Shown one piece after another: positions 17,336 to 24,547 of a stretch of 46,709 nucleotides of DNA. The position numbers were made by a program, and so were the translations under genes. The notes below the pieces were generated by a model. The model was not told where the DNA came from. It saw nothing but the letters and a program-made list of their open reading frames with translations, and did not search any database. Origin of the DNA: Elioraea rosea (GTDB taxonomy: Bacteria > Pseudomonadota > Alphaproteobacteria > Acetobacterales > Acetobacteraceae); the NCBI RefSeq assembly GCF_007644105.1, contig NZ_VFAC01000032.1:1-46709 (forward strand). Reading direction: 5' to 3'. Positions within the stretch are counted from its first letter, which is position 1. Each line of letters opens with the position of its first letter.

Positions 17336-17732
17336 GCGTGAACCATCGCAACGAGCTCTGGCCGCGGAATGCGAAAACCGGGTCATCCGGCGTCCATCGC
17401 AGGTCGATCCCACGCTCAAGGCAGCCGTCGAAGACGATGCTCCCCGGCGTCACGGTGACTTCCTTCTCGCAGCTCACGTTTGCCCGATGGTTCTCGATCT
17501 TTACGACAAGGGCAGGGCCGCGCATCTCGAAGGTGAGCGTCGCATTGGACGTCATGAAGTTGATGGTCGTATCGGGCCAGTTCAGCAGCCAGACACCAGG
17601 GCCGACCAGCATCCGCCTGATCACCTCCGCTCCGACGGTGCCCGACTGGACCTGGCCCGAGGCAGGCGTGTCCGGCGGCATTGCAACGAGACCGAGACAC
17701 AGGGCAAGCATGGCCAAAGCGCGCGACGTCAT
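17322..17732 (-). CDS. Small secreted hypothetical protein
   Basis: I do not recognise this family. The 136-residue product starts with a clear Sec signal peptide (MTSRALAMLALCLGLVAM, cleavage probably near ASG-Q at about 25). The mature part is about 110 residues, predicted beta-rich, with two Cys (in VSCEKEV and DGCLERG) spaced about 18 residues apart that could form a disulfide. It has several Trp residues, including LLNWPDTTINFM and LRWTPDD. The ATG is supported by AAGGAGAAGGGTGAGG directly upstream, one of the better ribosome binding sites in the window. It has no obvious partner: it converges on the GT2 gene and is followed upstream by a 486-base gap. Base composition is less GC-extreme than in the neighbours. 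Confidence 0.65.
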   Translation of the reverse strand: MTSRALAMLALCLGLVAMPPDTPASGQVQSGTVGAEVIRRMLVGPGVWLLNWPDTTINFMTSNATLTFEMRGPALVVKIENHRANVSCEKEVTVTPGSIVFDGCLERGIDLRWTPDDPVFAFRGQSSLRWFTLRPN

Positions 17733-18218
17733 CGACCTCACCCTTCTCCTTTGAGTGCACCGCCCCGGAATCGTGCGCAGAGACAGACCCTGCGCCGGGC
17801 CGGCGGCCCGGATCATTGACGTGGCGCAATGGCCTGCCACCTGCGACAAGCGGGTCGATCCACCGCGCCGTGACGCGGCATGTCTCCGCCGGCCCGGCCT
17901 GATGCCTGCCCCGCGCTTGTCCGGGACGCGGCGATTGCGCTTGTGCCCGGGGCAGCGGACGGCGATGGTGCAAACTCAGCCCGCTGATCGGCTCGGAGCC
18001 TGCGGGCTCCATCGCGCCGTTTTTGCGCTTCCGTCCGGCCTCGCGACGAAAAGCGCTGCCGGCCGGAGCAGTGGACAGGGCACCCGATTCGCCGCACGGG
18101 CCAGCGCCCGGCAGGACGGCCGCGCAGGGAAGCGAAGGCCGGCGCGGGTAATCGCGAACACCGTTGCCCCGCCGCCACAGGGCGCGGGGAAGCAGCATGA
18201 CAGGAAGGACATCCCTTG
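17733..18218. other. 486-base intergenic gap
   Basis: No convincing gene is seen here; the open frames on both strands are Arg/Pro/Ala-rich and lack family features or good starts. The gap holds two perfect hairpins: CCGGGCC/GGCCCGG with a 3-base loop at 17795-17811, and GGAGCC/GGCTCC with a 4-base loop at 17995-18010, followed after 9 bases by TTTTT (18020-18024). It must contain the promoters of both the secreted hypothetical and the 85-residue gene. A small RNA is possible but unsupported. Confidence 0.4.
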
Positions 18219-18476
18219 ATGGCACAACATCGTTACGACGTCGGACAGCGTGTCGAGGTCGGTTCCGGCCGAGGCGACGCCGCCCCGCCACCTGGCCTCT
18301 ACACGGTCATCCGGCGCATGCCGAATGACGGCAGCGACCGCGAGTATCGCGTGAAGAGCGCCCATGACGGGCATGAGCGGGTTGTCCGCGAGAGCCAGAT
18401 CCTCAGCCCCGCCCCGGCGCAGGACACCGAGCAGCGCCGCGTCTTTGCCAACATGACGGGCGTACGCAGGGGCTGA
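18219..18476 (+). CDS. Conserved small hypothetical protein (85 aa)
   Basis: The 85-residue soluble protein has the layout KRYDVGQ-type start (MAQHRYDVGQRVEV), then GLYTVIRRMP, YRVKSAHDGHERVVRESQI and a polar tail. Small proteins with this pattern of a short beta-barrel-like fold are common in alphaproteobacterial genomes, but the function is unknown to me. The ATG has AGGAAGG about 10 bases upstream. No membrane segment or signal peptide is present. It stands alone between the long gap and the methyltransferase gene, in the same direction as the latter but 107 bases away. Confidence 0.72.
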   Translation: MAQHRYDVGQRVEVGSGRGDAAPPPGLYTVIRRMPNDGSDREYRVKSAHDGHERVVRESQILSPAPAQDTEQRRVFANMTGVRRG

Positions 18477-18498
18477 CCCCCGGCGCCCACCGGCTGCG

Positions 18499-18531
18499 AG
18501 ACCGTGTCGCGAACGGTTCCGCGCCCGGTCT
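18499..18531. repeat. Inverted repeat between the 85-aa gene and the methyltransferase
   Basis: AGACCG (18499-18504) pairs with CGGTCT (18526-18531) across 21 bases that contain GAACGGTTCC, itself a near palindrome. It lies in the only gap between the two genes and could be an operator or a weak terminator. Confidence 0.25.
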
Positions 18532-18583
18532 GACCGCGCTATGGTTTCGTCCGTGCAGGATCTGACGATGGCATGAGGTGGTC

Positions 18584-19798
18584 GTGAAGCGGTTGCTTCG
18601 TGCCCTCTTCGACCGGGTAGCCCGCGACCAGCCTGGGATCATTGCCGTCACCTTCGCCGACGGAACGGAATGGTCGAGCCGGGCGGGTGCGCCCTCCGTC
18701 ACGATCCGATTCCGCACGCCCTCCGCCGAACGGCGGACGGTTCTCTTCGGCTATGTCGGCTTCTTCCAGGCCTGGTTCGACGGCGAGATCGAGCTCGAGG
18801 GCGATCGCCCCGTCTCGACGCTGATGCACATGGCCTATCGCAGCGCCTACCGGTACGGCGCGAACCCGCTGATTACGCTGAAGCGGATGATGCTGGAACG
18901 GCGCGACAACAACCGCGATCTCGCGACCGCAAAGGCGAACGCCCGGCGGCATTACGGGCTGCCGTTCGACTTCTTCCGCATGATGCTGGGCGAGGACTGC
19001 CTCTACGCGGAAGGCCTCTGGGAAGGCAACGCCGACACGCTCGAGGCGGCGCAACGGCGCCGCTGCGAGGCGATCTGTCGCAAGCTGCACCTCGCCCCCG
19101 GCCAAAGGCTGGTCGAGGTCGGCTCGGGCTGGGGCGAGATGGCGCTGCATGCGGCCGCCCGGCATGGCGCCGAAGTCGTCAATTACGGTCTTGTCCCGGA
19201 ACAGAACGCCGTGATGCAGGCGCGCATCGATGCGCGCGGTCTGGGCGGGCGCGTGACGATCGTCGAGAAGGATCACCGCGCGCTGGCCGAGGAGAAGGCG
19301 CGCTATGACGCCTATGTGTCGGTGGGTGTGTTCGAGCATGCCGGGCTCCGCCAGCTTCCGGAATGGGTGGCCGGCATCGCCGAGGCGCTGAAGCCTGGCG
19401 GCATCGGGCTGATCTCGACGACCGCTTACATGCGGCAATATCCCACCGAATACCTCACGATCCGCCATGTCTTCCCCGGTGGCCACGTGCCAAGCCTGCC
19501 GCGGCTCCTTGCCCTGCTAGACCAGGCGGGGCTGCATGTCGTGCTCGTCGAGGAGCTCGGCTGGCACTACCAGCGCACCGCCGAAGCATGGCTCGCCAAT
19601 TTCGAGGCGCGCTGGGAGGAGATCGCGGCGCTTGACCCCACCCGCTTCACCGAGCGGTTCCGCCGGATCTGGACCTATTATCTCGCGGGCGTGATCGAAG
19701 GGTTCCGCGCCGGAGGGAGCGGCCTCTGCCTGCACCACATCACCTTCACCAAGGGCAGGAGGCAGTGGCCACCCGGCACCGCGGAAGCAGGCGGATGA
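18584..19798 (+). CDS. Cyclopropane-fatty-acyl-phospholipid synthase-like methyltransferase
   Basis: The protein is a SAM-dependent methyltransferase of the CFA-synthase family, expected to modify membrane lipid acyl chains or a related lipid. It has 404 residues. An N-terminal domain typical of CFA synthases (about 1-120) is followed by the SAM-binding motif LVEVGSGWGEMALHAA at about 176-191, SVGVFEHAG at about 246-254 (the catalytic Glu region), and a C-terminal part with VFPGGHVPSL, GWHYQRT and RIWTYYLAGVIEGF. The E. coli catalytic Cys motif YSCAYW appears here as YAEGLW, so that Cys is not conserved and the reaction may differ. I chose the GTG at 18584, preceded by GAGG; a GTG at 18578 is an alternative. 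The stop overlaps the exoD-like start as ATGA. Confidence 0.85.
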   Translation: MKRLLRALFDRVARDQPGIIAVTFADGTEWSSRAGAPSVTIRFRTPSAERRTVLFGYVGFFQAWFDGEIELEGDRPVSTLMHMAYRSAYRYGANPLITLKRMMLERRDNNRDLATAKANARRHYGLPFDFFRMMLGEDCLYAEGLWEGNADTLEAAQRRRCEAICRKLHLAPGQRLVEVGSGWGEMALHAAARHGAEVVNYGLVPEQNAVMQARIDARGLGGRVTIVEKDHRALAEEKARYDAYVSVGVFEHAGLRQLPEWVAGIAEALKPGGIGLISTTAYMRQYPTEYLTIRHVFPGGHVPSLPRLLALLDQAGLHVVLVEELGWHYQRTAEAWLANFEARWEEIAALDPTRFTERFRRIWTYYLAGVIEGFRAGGSGLCLHHITFTKGRRQWPPGTAEAGG

Positions 19799-20406
19799 CC
19801 GACGCGCCCGGAATGCCCGCAAGCGACGTGCATGCGCCCACCTCGCACGTCCTCGCCGCCCTGGCCGCCTCGGCCGGCGAAACCCCGGTCACGCTCGACT
19901 GGCTGATGCGCCAGCTCGGCGAACGGTCCTTCGGGATCATCCTGTTGGTACTGTCCCTCATCGCCGTGCTTCCAGGCATCTCGGTCGTTGCCGCGGTGGT
20001 CCTGATGATCCCCGCCGTGCAGATGGCCCTGGCCCGGCCAGCCCCGACCTTTCCCCGCTTCATCGGCGCGCGGCAATTCGAGCCGCGCCGGCTCGATCGT
20101 CTCGTCACGCGCATGATGCCCGTCCTGCTCCGTCTCGAACGGGTGATCCGCCCGCGCTGGCATACACCGTTCGAGGCGACGAAGCGTGTCGTCGGCGTGG
20201 TGGTCCTGCTGCTGGCGACCGTGCAACTGGTTCCCGTGCCCATGAGCAACCTTCCTCCGGCCGTGACGGTGATGCTCATCGCCGTGGCGTTCGTGGAGAA
20301 GGACGGCGTGCTCCTGGCCATTGCACTGGGTGCCGCCGCGCTGGTGCTCGCGGCGGCGGGGCTGATCGCCTGGCAGGCCGGGCGGGCTGCCTTCGCGCTG
20401 TTCTGA
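19795..20406 (+). CDS. ExoD family membrane protein
   Basis: ExoD was named in Rhizobium for a role in exopolysaccharide synthesis and alkaline tolerance; the molecular function is not established. The 203-residue product has the family layout: a soluble head with LDWLMRQLGERSFGIILLVLSL, then a long hydrophobic stretch with LPGISVVAAVVLMIPAVQM, a basic loop containing RRLDRLVTRMMPVLLRLER, and two further helices toward the C-terminus. I chose the ATG at 19795, which overlaps the preceding stop as ATGA and follows GGAAGCAGGCGG; a GTG at 19765 would add ten residues. The overlap implies coupling to the CFA-synthase-like enzyme, so both may act on the envelope. Confidence 0.88.
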   Translation: MTDAPGMPASDVHAPTSHVLAALAASAGETPVTLDWLMRQLGERSFGIILLVLSLIAVLPGISVVAAVVLMIPAVQMALARPAPTFPRFIGARQFEPRRLDRLVTRMMPVLLRLERVIRPRWHTPFEATKRVVGVVVLLLATVQLVPVPMSNLPPAVTVMLIAVAFVEKDGVLLAIALGAAALVLAAAGLIAWQAGRAAFALF

Positions 20407-20442
20407 TCGGTCCCCCCTCGACGCGGGCGGGCGCGGGCGCGA

Positions 20443-20463
20443 CGATGGCAGTCCACGCCATCG
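20443..20463. promoter_or_regulatory. Perfect 7-base hairpin/dyad upstream of the monooxygenase
   Basis: CGATGGC (20443-20449) and GCCATCG (20457-20463) are perfectly complementary across a 7-base loop. The dyad ends 15 bases before the monooxygenase ATG and just before its ribosome binding site (AGGTGA). It could be an operator or a leader stem that limits translation. Confidence 0.35.
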
Positions 20464-20478
20464 CCCCGCAGGTGACGC

Positions 20479-22125
20479 ATGCCCGATGCCGCCCCCTCGC
20501 CCGACGCCCAGGCCAGCATCGCGACGTTCGACGCGCTCGTGATCGGCGCAGGCTTCGCTGGCCTCTACGCGCTGCACTTGTTGCGCAACCAGCAGGGGCT
20601 GAAGGTGCGCGTGCTCGAGGCGGCCGATGGCGTGGGCGGCACCTGGTACTGGAACCGCTACCCGGGTGCGCGCTGTGATTCCGAGAGCTGGTCCTACTGC
20701 TTCCAGTTCGACGACGCGCTGGTGCAGGAGTGGACCTGGTCGGAACGGTACCCGCGCCAGCCGGAGATCCTGCGCTACCTCAACCACGTGGCCGATCGCT
20801 ACGATCTCCGCCGCGACATCGCGTTCTCCACGCGCGTCACCGGCGCGCGGTTCGACGAGGCGAGTGACCGCTGGGTGGTGACGACCGATCGCGGCGAGCG
20901 CCTCGCGGCCCCCTTCCTGATCACAGCCGTCGGCTGCCTCTCGGCGGCCAACATCCCAGACATTCCGGGCCTCGCCGACTTCAGGGGAAGGTGGGTGCAC
21001 ACCGGCGAGTGGCCGCATGAGGGGGTCGATTTCCGCGGCAAGCGCGTCGGCATGATCGGCACGGGCAGCACGGGCATCCAGGCCGCGCCCGTGATCGCCG
21101 AGGAGGCCGCGCAGCTGACGGTGTTCCAGCGCACGCCGAACTACTCGGTTCCCGCGCAGAACCACCCGCTCGACGATGCGTTCCGTGCCCGCAAGAAGGC
21201 GGAGTGGCCGGTGCTGAGGCGGCTGATGCGCTCGAACACCAACGGCCACCCCTACACGATCTCGGAGCGCGACACGTTCTCGGTGAGCGAGGAGGAGCGG
21301 CGCGCGGCCTACGCCCAGGCCTGGGACCAGGGAGGCCTGTCCTTCCGCGCGACGTTCCGCGACATGATGGTGAACAAGGCCGCGAACGACGAGGCCTCCG
21401 CCTATATCCGGGAGCGCATCCGCGCCATCGTGAAGGACCCGAGGACGGCCGAGCTCCTGACGGCCTTCGACCACCCTTTCGCGACCAAGCGCCCGCCGAT
21501 CGACACGGGCTATTTCGAGACCTTCAACCGCGACAACGTGCGCCTCGTCGACATCCGCGCGACGCCGATCGAGCGCATCGCCGCAGACGGCATCGTGATC
21601 GGTGGCGAAACGATCCCGCTCGACATCATCGTGTTCGCCACAGGCTTCGACGCGATGACCGGCCCTCTCCTGAAGCTCGGCATCGCTGGGCCAGGCGGCC
21701 GGACGCTCGCAGAGGCCTGGGCGGAGGGTCCGCGCACCTATCTGGGCCTCGGCGTCGAGGGGTTCCCCAACCTCTTCACCGTCACCGGCCCCGGCAGCCC
21801 CTCGGTTCTGACCAACATGCCAGTCGCGATCGAGCAGCACGTGGAGTGGATCGCCTCCGCCATAGCCTGGGCGCGGGCCAACCGCGTAGCCCGCATCGAG
21901 GCGACCGGCGAGGCCGCGCGGAACTGGACCGCGCATGTCAACGAGGTCGCGGAGCGCACGCTCTACCCGACGGCGAAGAGCTCCTGGTATCTCGGCGCCA
22001 ACATCCCCGGAAAGCCGCGGGTGTTCATGCCCTATCTCGGTGGCCTGGGCCGCTATCGCGAGATCTGCGACGAGGTGGCGGCCTCCGGTTACCGCGGCTT
22101 CGCCGTCACCCCGCTCAGAGGTTGA
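20479..22125 (+). CDS. Flavin-containing Baeyer-Villiger-type monooxygenase
   Basis: It is a class B flavoprotein monooxygenase that should oxidise a ketone (or a soft nucleophile) with NADPH, FAD and oxygen. The 548-residue length matches cyclohexanone monooxygenase-type enzymes. FAD is bound by GAGFAG at 23-28, and NADPH by GTGSTG at 194-199. Between them is the Baeyer-Villiger fingerprint FRGRWVHTGEWP at 168-179, with F, G, H174, W178 and P in the expected places (FxGxxxHxxxWP). GGTWYWNRYPGARCDSES matches the conserved FAD-proximal block and FATGFDAMTG the C-terminal one. AGGTGA precedes the ATG. The gene appears monocistronic, with no adjacent esterase or ketone-forming dehydrogenase to hint at the substrate. 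It overlaps the tup regulator by 11 bases at the 3' end. Confidence 0.93.
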   Translation: MPDAAPSPDAQASIATFDALVIGAGFAGLYALHLLRNQQGLKVRVLEAADGVGGTWYWNRYPGARCDSESWSYCFQFDDALVQEWTWSERYPRQPEILRYLNHVADRYDLRRDIAFSTRVTGARFDEASDRWVVTTDRGERLAAPFLITAVGCLSAANIPDIPGLADFRGRWVHTGEWPHEGVDFRGKRVGMIGTGSTGIQAAPVIAEEAAQLTVFQRTPNYSVPAQNHPLDDAFRARKKAEWPVLRRLMRSNTNGHPYTISERDTFSVSEEERRAAYAQAWDQGGLSFRATFRDMMVNKAANDEASAYIRERIRAIVKDPRTAELLTAFDHPFATKRPPIDTGYFETFNRDNVRLVDIRATPIERIAADGIVIGGETIPLDIIVFATGFDAMTGPLLKLGIAGPGGRTLAEAWAEGPRTYLGLGVEGFPNLFTVTGPGSPSVLTNMPVAIEQHVEWIASAIAWARANRVARIEATGEAARNWTAHVNEVAERTLYPTAKSSWYLGANIPGKPRVFMPYLGGLGRYREICDEVAASGYRGFAVTPLRG

Positions 22126-22996
22126 AGGCGACCGCGCCGGCCTCGCCGATGTCGTAGCCGCCCATGCGCGCGGCCCGCGCAGCGAAGGCCTCGCTTCGCG
22201 CGAAGCCGAGAAGCCGCTGCAGTGGCGCATCGAAATAGTGCCGCCGTTCCATGACGAGATCGAACCGCTCGCGGATCAGCGGGATGAAGCCGAGCCCCCG
22301 GGCTGCCGCCTCGGCGCGGATGCCGAACCCTGCCTCCGCCCTGCCTTCCGCGACCGCGGCGGCAACCTCGTCCTCCGCCAGGGCCGGCGCGGGCAGGAGC
22401 GCGAGTGCGTCGAGCCGCACGCCTGCCTCGGCGAGAAGGTGGCAGAACAGCACATGGCTTCCCGCCCGCGCCTGGCGGCCGATGACGCGGATACCGGGCG
22501 CGGCGAGGTCGGCCACGCCCGCGAGGCCGAGCGGATTGTCCGCGGGAACGATCAGCCCCTGCTCGCGCCAGGCCCAGACCACGCCGACGACGGCGCGACC
22601 CGCCAGCATCGCGCGCGCGGCCGGCTCGTTGAAGGTGAGGCTGTCGGGGTCGAGAAGGTGGGCCGCCGCGGCCACCGCCCCGCGCTCGGCCAGCGCCGCG
22701 AGCCCGTCGAGGCTGCCGCCGGTTCGCAGCGCGAGGCCGGAGCCTGACTGCCGCACGGCCCAATCGAGCAGCGGGTCATGGCTTCCCGCGAGGATCGGAG
22801 GGGGAGAGGCAGCCTCGGCGGTGCTGGCGGCATCGGCCTGCGCGGCGAGCCAGCGTTCGAGCGGCGCGCGCGGAAACAGCCACTTCCCGCCGAGCTGCAC
22901 CGCCGGAACGCGGCGGGTTCGCGCGAAGGCGTAGAGCGAGCGCTCGGACAGCCGAAGATAGGCCGCCGCCTCGCGAAGGGTGAGAACGTCCGGCAT
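22115..22996 (-). CDS. HTH regulator with periplasmic-binding-like domain, probable tungstate/molybdate sensor
   Basis: The 293-residue protein has an excisionase/MerR-type helix-turn-helix at the N-terminus (VLTLREAAAYLRLSERSLYAF, about 4-24, and GGKWLFPRAPLERWL, about 36-50). It then has a PBP-like domain (about 95-280) with LAGSHDPLLDW, GVVWAWREQGLIVP and AGFGIRAEAAARGLGF. This domain arrangement occurs in regulators beside molybdate and tungstate transporters, where the second domain is thought to bind the oxyanion. I chose the ATG at 22996, where the HTH begins. It is divergent from tupBCA with a 99-base shared control region, so it probably controls tungstate uptake and itself. The ligand is inferred from the neighbours. 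Confidence 0.85.
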   Translation of the reverse strand: MPDVLTLREAAAYLRLSERSLYAFARTRRVPAVQLGGKWLFPRAPLERWLAAQADAASTAEAASPPPILAGSHDPLLDWAVRQSGSGLALRTGGSLDGLAALAERGAVAAAAHLLDPDSLTFNEPAARAMLAGRAVVGVVWAWREQGLIVPADNPLGLAGVADLAAPGIRVIGRQARAGSHVLFCHLLAEAGVRLDALALLPAPALAEDEVAAAVAEGRAEAGFGIRAEAAARGLGFIPLIRERFDLVMERRHYFDAPLQRLLGFARSEAFAARAARMGGYDIGEAGAVAFNL

Positions 22997-23095
22997 CGCC
23001 TGGCAGATTCTGGCAATTCCTGCGCTTTCCGCAAGCCGCCCGCGCGTTGACGCAGGCACCTGCCATGCGCAGCTTTGCGCCATGGGGCACAGGGC
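22997..23095. promoter_or_regulatory. Shared control region of the regulator and tupBCA
   Basis: The region holds a -35-like TTGACG (23047-23052) pointing toward tupB. GCAGG-CA-CCTGC (23052-23063), a perfect 5+5 dyad, starts on its last base. A GCGCA-GCTT-TGCGC hairpin (23067-23080) follows just upstream of the GTG start. Closer to the regulator are 10-base-phased repeats CTGGCAGATT and CTGGCAATTC (23000-23019). No good -10 for the tup promoter is seen. These are plausible operator sites for the divergent regulator. Confidence 0.45.
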
Positions 23096-23800
23096 GTGAA
23101 CGACCTCTCGGCGGCGTTCGGCACGGCAGTCGGGATGATCGCGGCGGGCGATGCGGCACTGGCCGCGATCGTTCTGCTGTCTCTACGCGTCAGCTTCACG
23201 GCGCTCGCCATCGCCGCCTTGGTGGGCCTGCCGCTCGGAGCGCTCCTCGCTGTCGCCCGCTTCCCCGGCCGACGCGCCATCATCGTCGCCCTGAACGCGC
23301 TGATGGGCCTGCCGCCGGTGGTCGCGGGGCTGCTCGTCTACCTTGCCCTCTCACGCTCCGGCCCGCTCGGCCCGCTCGGGCTGCTCTTCACCCCCTCGGC
23401 GATGATCATCGCCCAGGCGCTGCTGATCACACCGATCCTTGCCGCGCTTGCCCGCCAGGTGCTCGAGACGATGTGGGAGGAATACGAGGAGCAGCTCCGC
23501 TCCTTCGGCACCGGCGCCGCCCGCGCCGTGCCGACGCTTCTGTGGGACGGGCGCTTCGCACTGCTCACCGTGCTGCTCGCCGGCTTCGGCCGAGCCTCCG
23601 CCGAGGTTGGCGCGGTGATGATCGTCGGCGGCAACATCGAAGGCTTCACCCGGGTGATGACGACGGCGATCGCGCTCGAGACGAGCAAGGGCGACTTGCC
23701 GCTCGCCCTCGCGCTGGGCATGATCCTGATGGCGATCGTGGTCACGGTGAACGCGCTTGCGCAGGGCGCGCGCGACACCGCGTCGCGGTGGGCCGGCTGA
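23096..23800 (+). CDS. tupB: Tungstate ABC transporter permease
   Basis: This is the inner-membrane channel subunit of a tungstate importer, 234 residues with about five to six helices. The permease coupling loop is visible as EEQLRSFGTGAARAVPTLLW (about 140-159), followed by GFGRASAEVGAVMIVGGNIEGFTRV, a block I recognise from TupB/WtpB proteins; it is quoted here only by its ends GFGRASAEVG and GGNIEGFTRV. I chose the GTG at 23096; a TTG at 23075 would extend it by seven residues. The stop overlaps the tupC start by one base (TGATG), so the two are coupled. Confidence 0.92.
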   Translation: MNDLSAAFGTAVGMIAAGDAALAAIVLLSLRVSFTALAIAALVGLPLGALLAVARFPGRRAIIVALNALMGLPPVVAGLLVYLALSRSGPLGPLGLLFTPSAMIIAQALLITPILAALARQVLETMWEEYEEQLRSFGTGAARAVPTLLWDGRFALLTVLLAGFGRASAEVGAVMIVGGNIEGFTRVMTTAIALETSKGDLPLALALGMILMAIVVTVNALAQGARDTASRWAG

Positions 23801-24522
23801 TGCGCAAGCCCGACAGCATCCTGCCCCTCGTCGCCGAAGGCCTCTCCTTCGCAGCGGGCGGCGCCACCATCCTCGAGGACATCAGCCTCTCGATCGAGGC
23901 CGGAGGGCCGACCGTGATCATCGGCCCGAACGGCGCGGGCAAGAGCGTTCTGCTGCGCCTCCTTCACGGCCTGCTCGCGCCCAGTGCCGGGACGGTGCGC
24001 GACGCGGGCCGCCGCGAGGTGCCGGGACCCGCGCAGGCCATGGTGTTCCAGCGCCCCGTCCTGCTGCGCAGGAGCGCGCTCGCCAACGTGCTCTACCCGC
24101 TTCGCCTTGCCGGCGTTCCGCGGGCCGAGCGCGAGGCGAAGGCGCGCGAGGCGCTGGCGCTGGTCGGCCTTGCACAGATGGCGGACAGGCCAGCAAGGCA
24201 GCTTTCCGGCGGCGAGCAGCAAAGGCTCGCGCTCGCCCGCGCCGCAGCGCTCGGGCCGGAGCTCCTGTTCCTCGACGAACCCTGCGCGTCGCTCGACCCG
24301 GCTGCGACACGCGCGGTGGAGGAGATCGTCGCCGCGCTGGCCGCCCGCGGCACGAAGATCGTGATGACCACGCATGATCTCGGCCAGGCAAGGCGGCTTG
24401 CCGGCGAGATCGTGTTCCTGCATCGCGGACGGATCATCGAGCGCGGCGAGGCACCTGCCTTCTTCGCCTCGCCCGCCACGAGCGAAGCGAAGGCCTTCCT
24501 CACCGGCGAGCTCATCTGGTGA
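23800..24522 (+). CDS. tupC: Tungstate ABC transporter ATP-binding protein
   Basis: It powers tungstate import by ATP hydrolysis at the cytoplasmic side. The 240-residue protein has Walker A GPNGAGKS at 42-49, Q-loop FQRPVLLRRS at about 83-92, signature LSGGEQQ at 135-141, Walker B LLFLDEP at 155-161 and the switch His in MTTHDLGQARRL. The first two domains start right after the tupB stop with a TGATG overlap. The order B-C-A differs from the A-B-C order often seen in Gram-positives. No molybdenum-pterin-binding domain is fused at the C-terminus. Confidence 0.95.
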   Translation: MRKPDSILPLVAEGLSFAAGGATILEDISLSIEAGGPTVIIGPNGAGKSVLLRLLHGLLAPSAGTVRDAGRREVPGPAQAMVFQRPVLLRRSALANVLYPLRLAGVPRAEREAKAREALALVGLAQMADRPARQLSGGEQQRLALARAAALGPELLFLDEPCASLDPAATRAVEEIVAALAARGTKIVMTTHDLGQARRLAGEIVFLHRGRIIERGEAPAFFASPATSEAKAFLTGELIW

Positions 24523-24547
24523 GCATGCACGGAGGGGCCGTTCCACC

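Noticed and set aside
17995-18024. Intrinsic terminator (GGAGCC/GGCTCC stem, then TTTTT)
   Set aside because: The T5 run starts 9 bases after the stem, too far for a standard terminator, and no gene ends just before it on the plus strand.
19678-22230. Minus-strand open frame of 850 codons over the exoD-like and monooxygenase genes
   Set aside because: It is antisense to two well-supported genes and has a His/Arg-rich composition typical of shadow frames.
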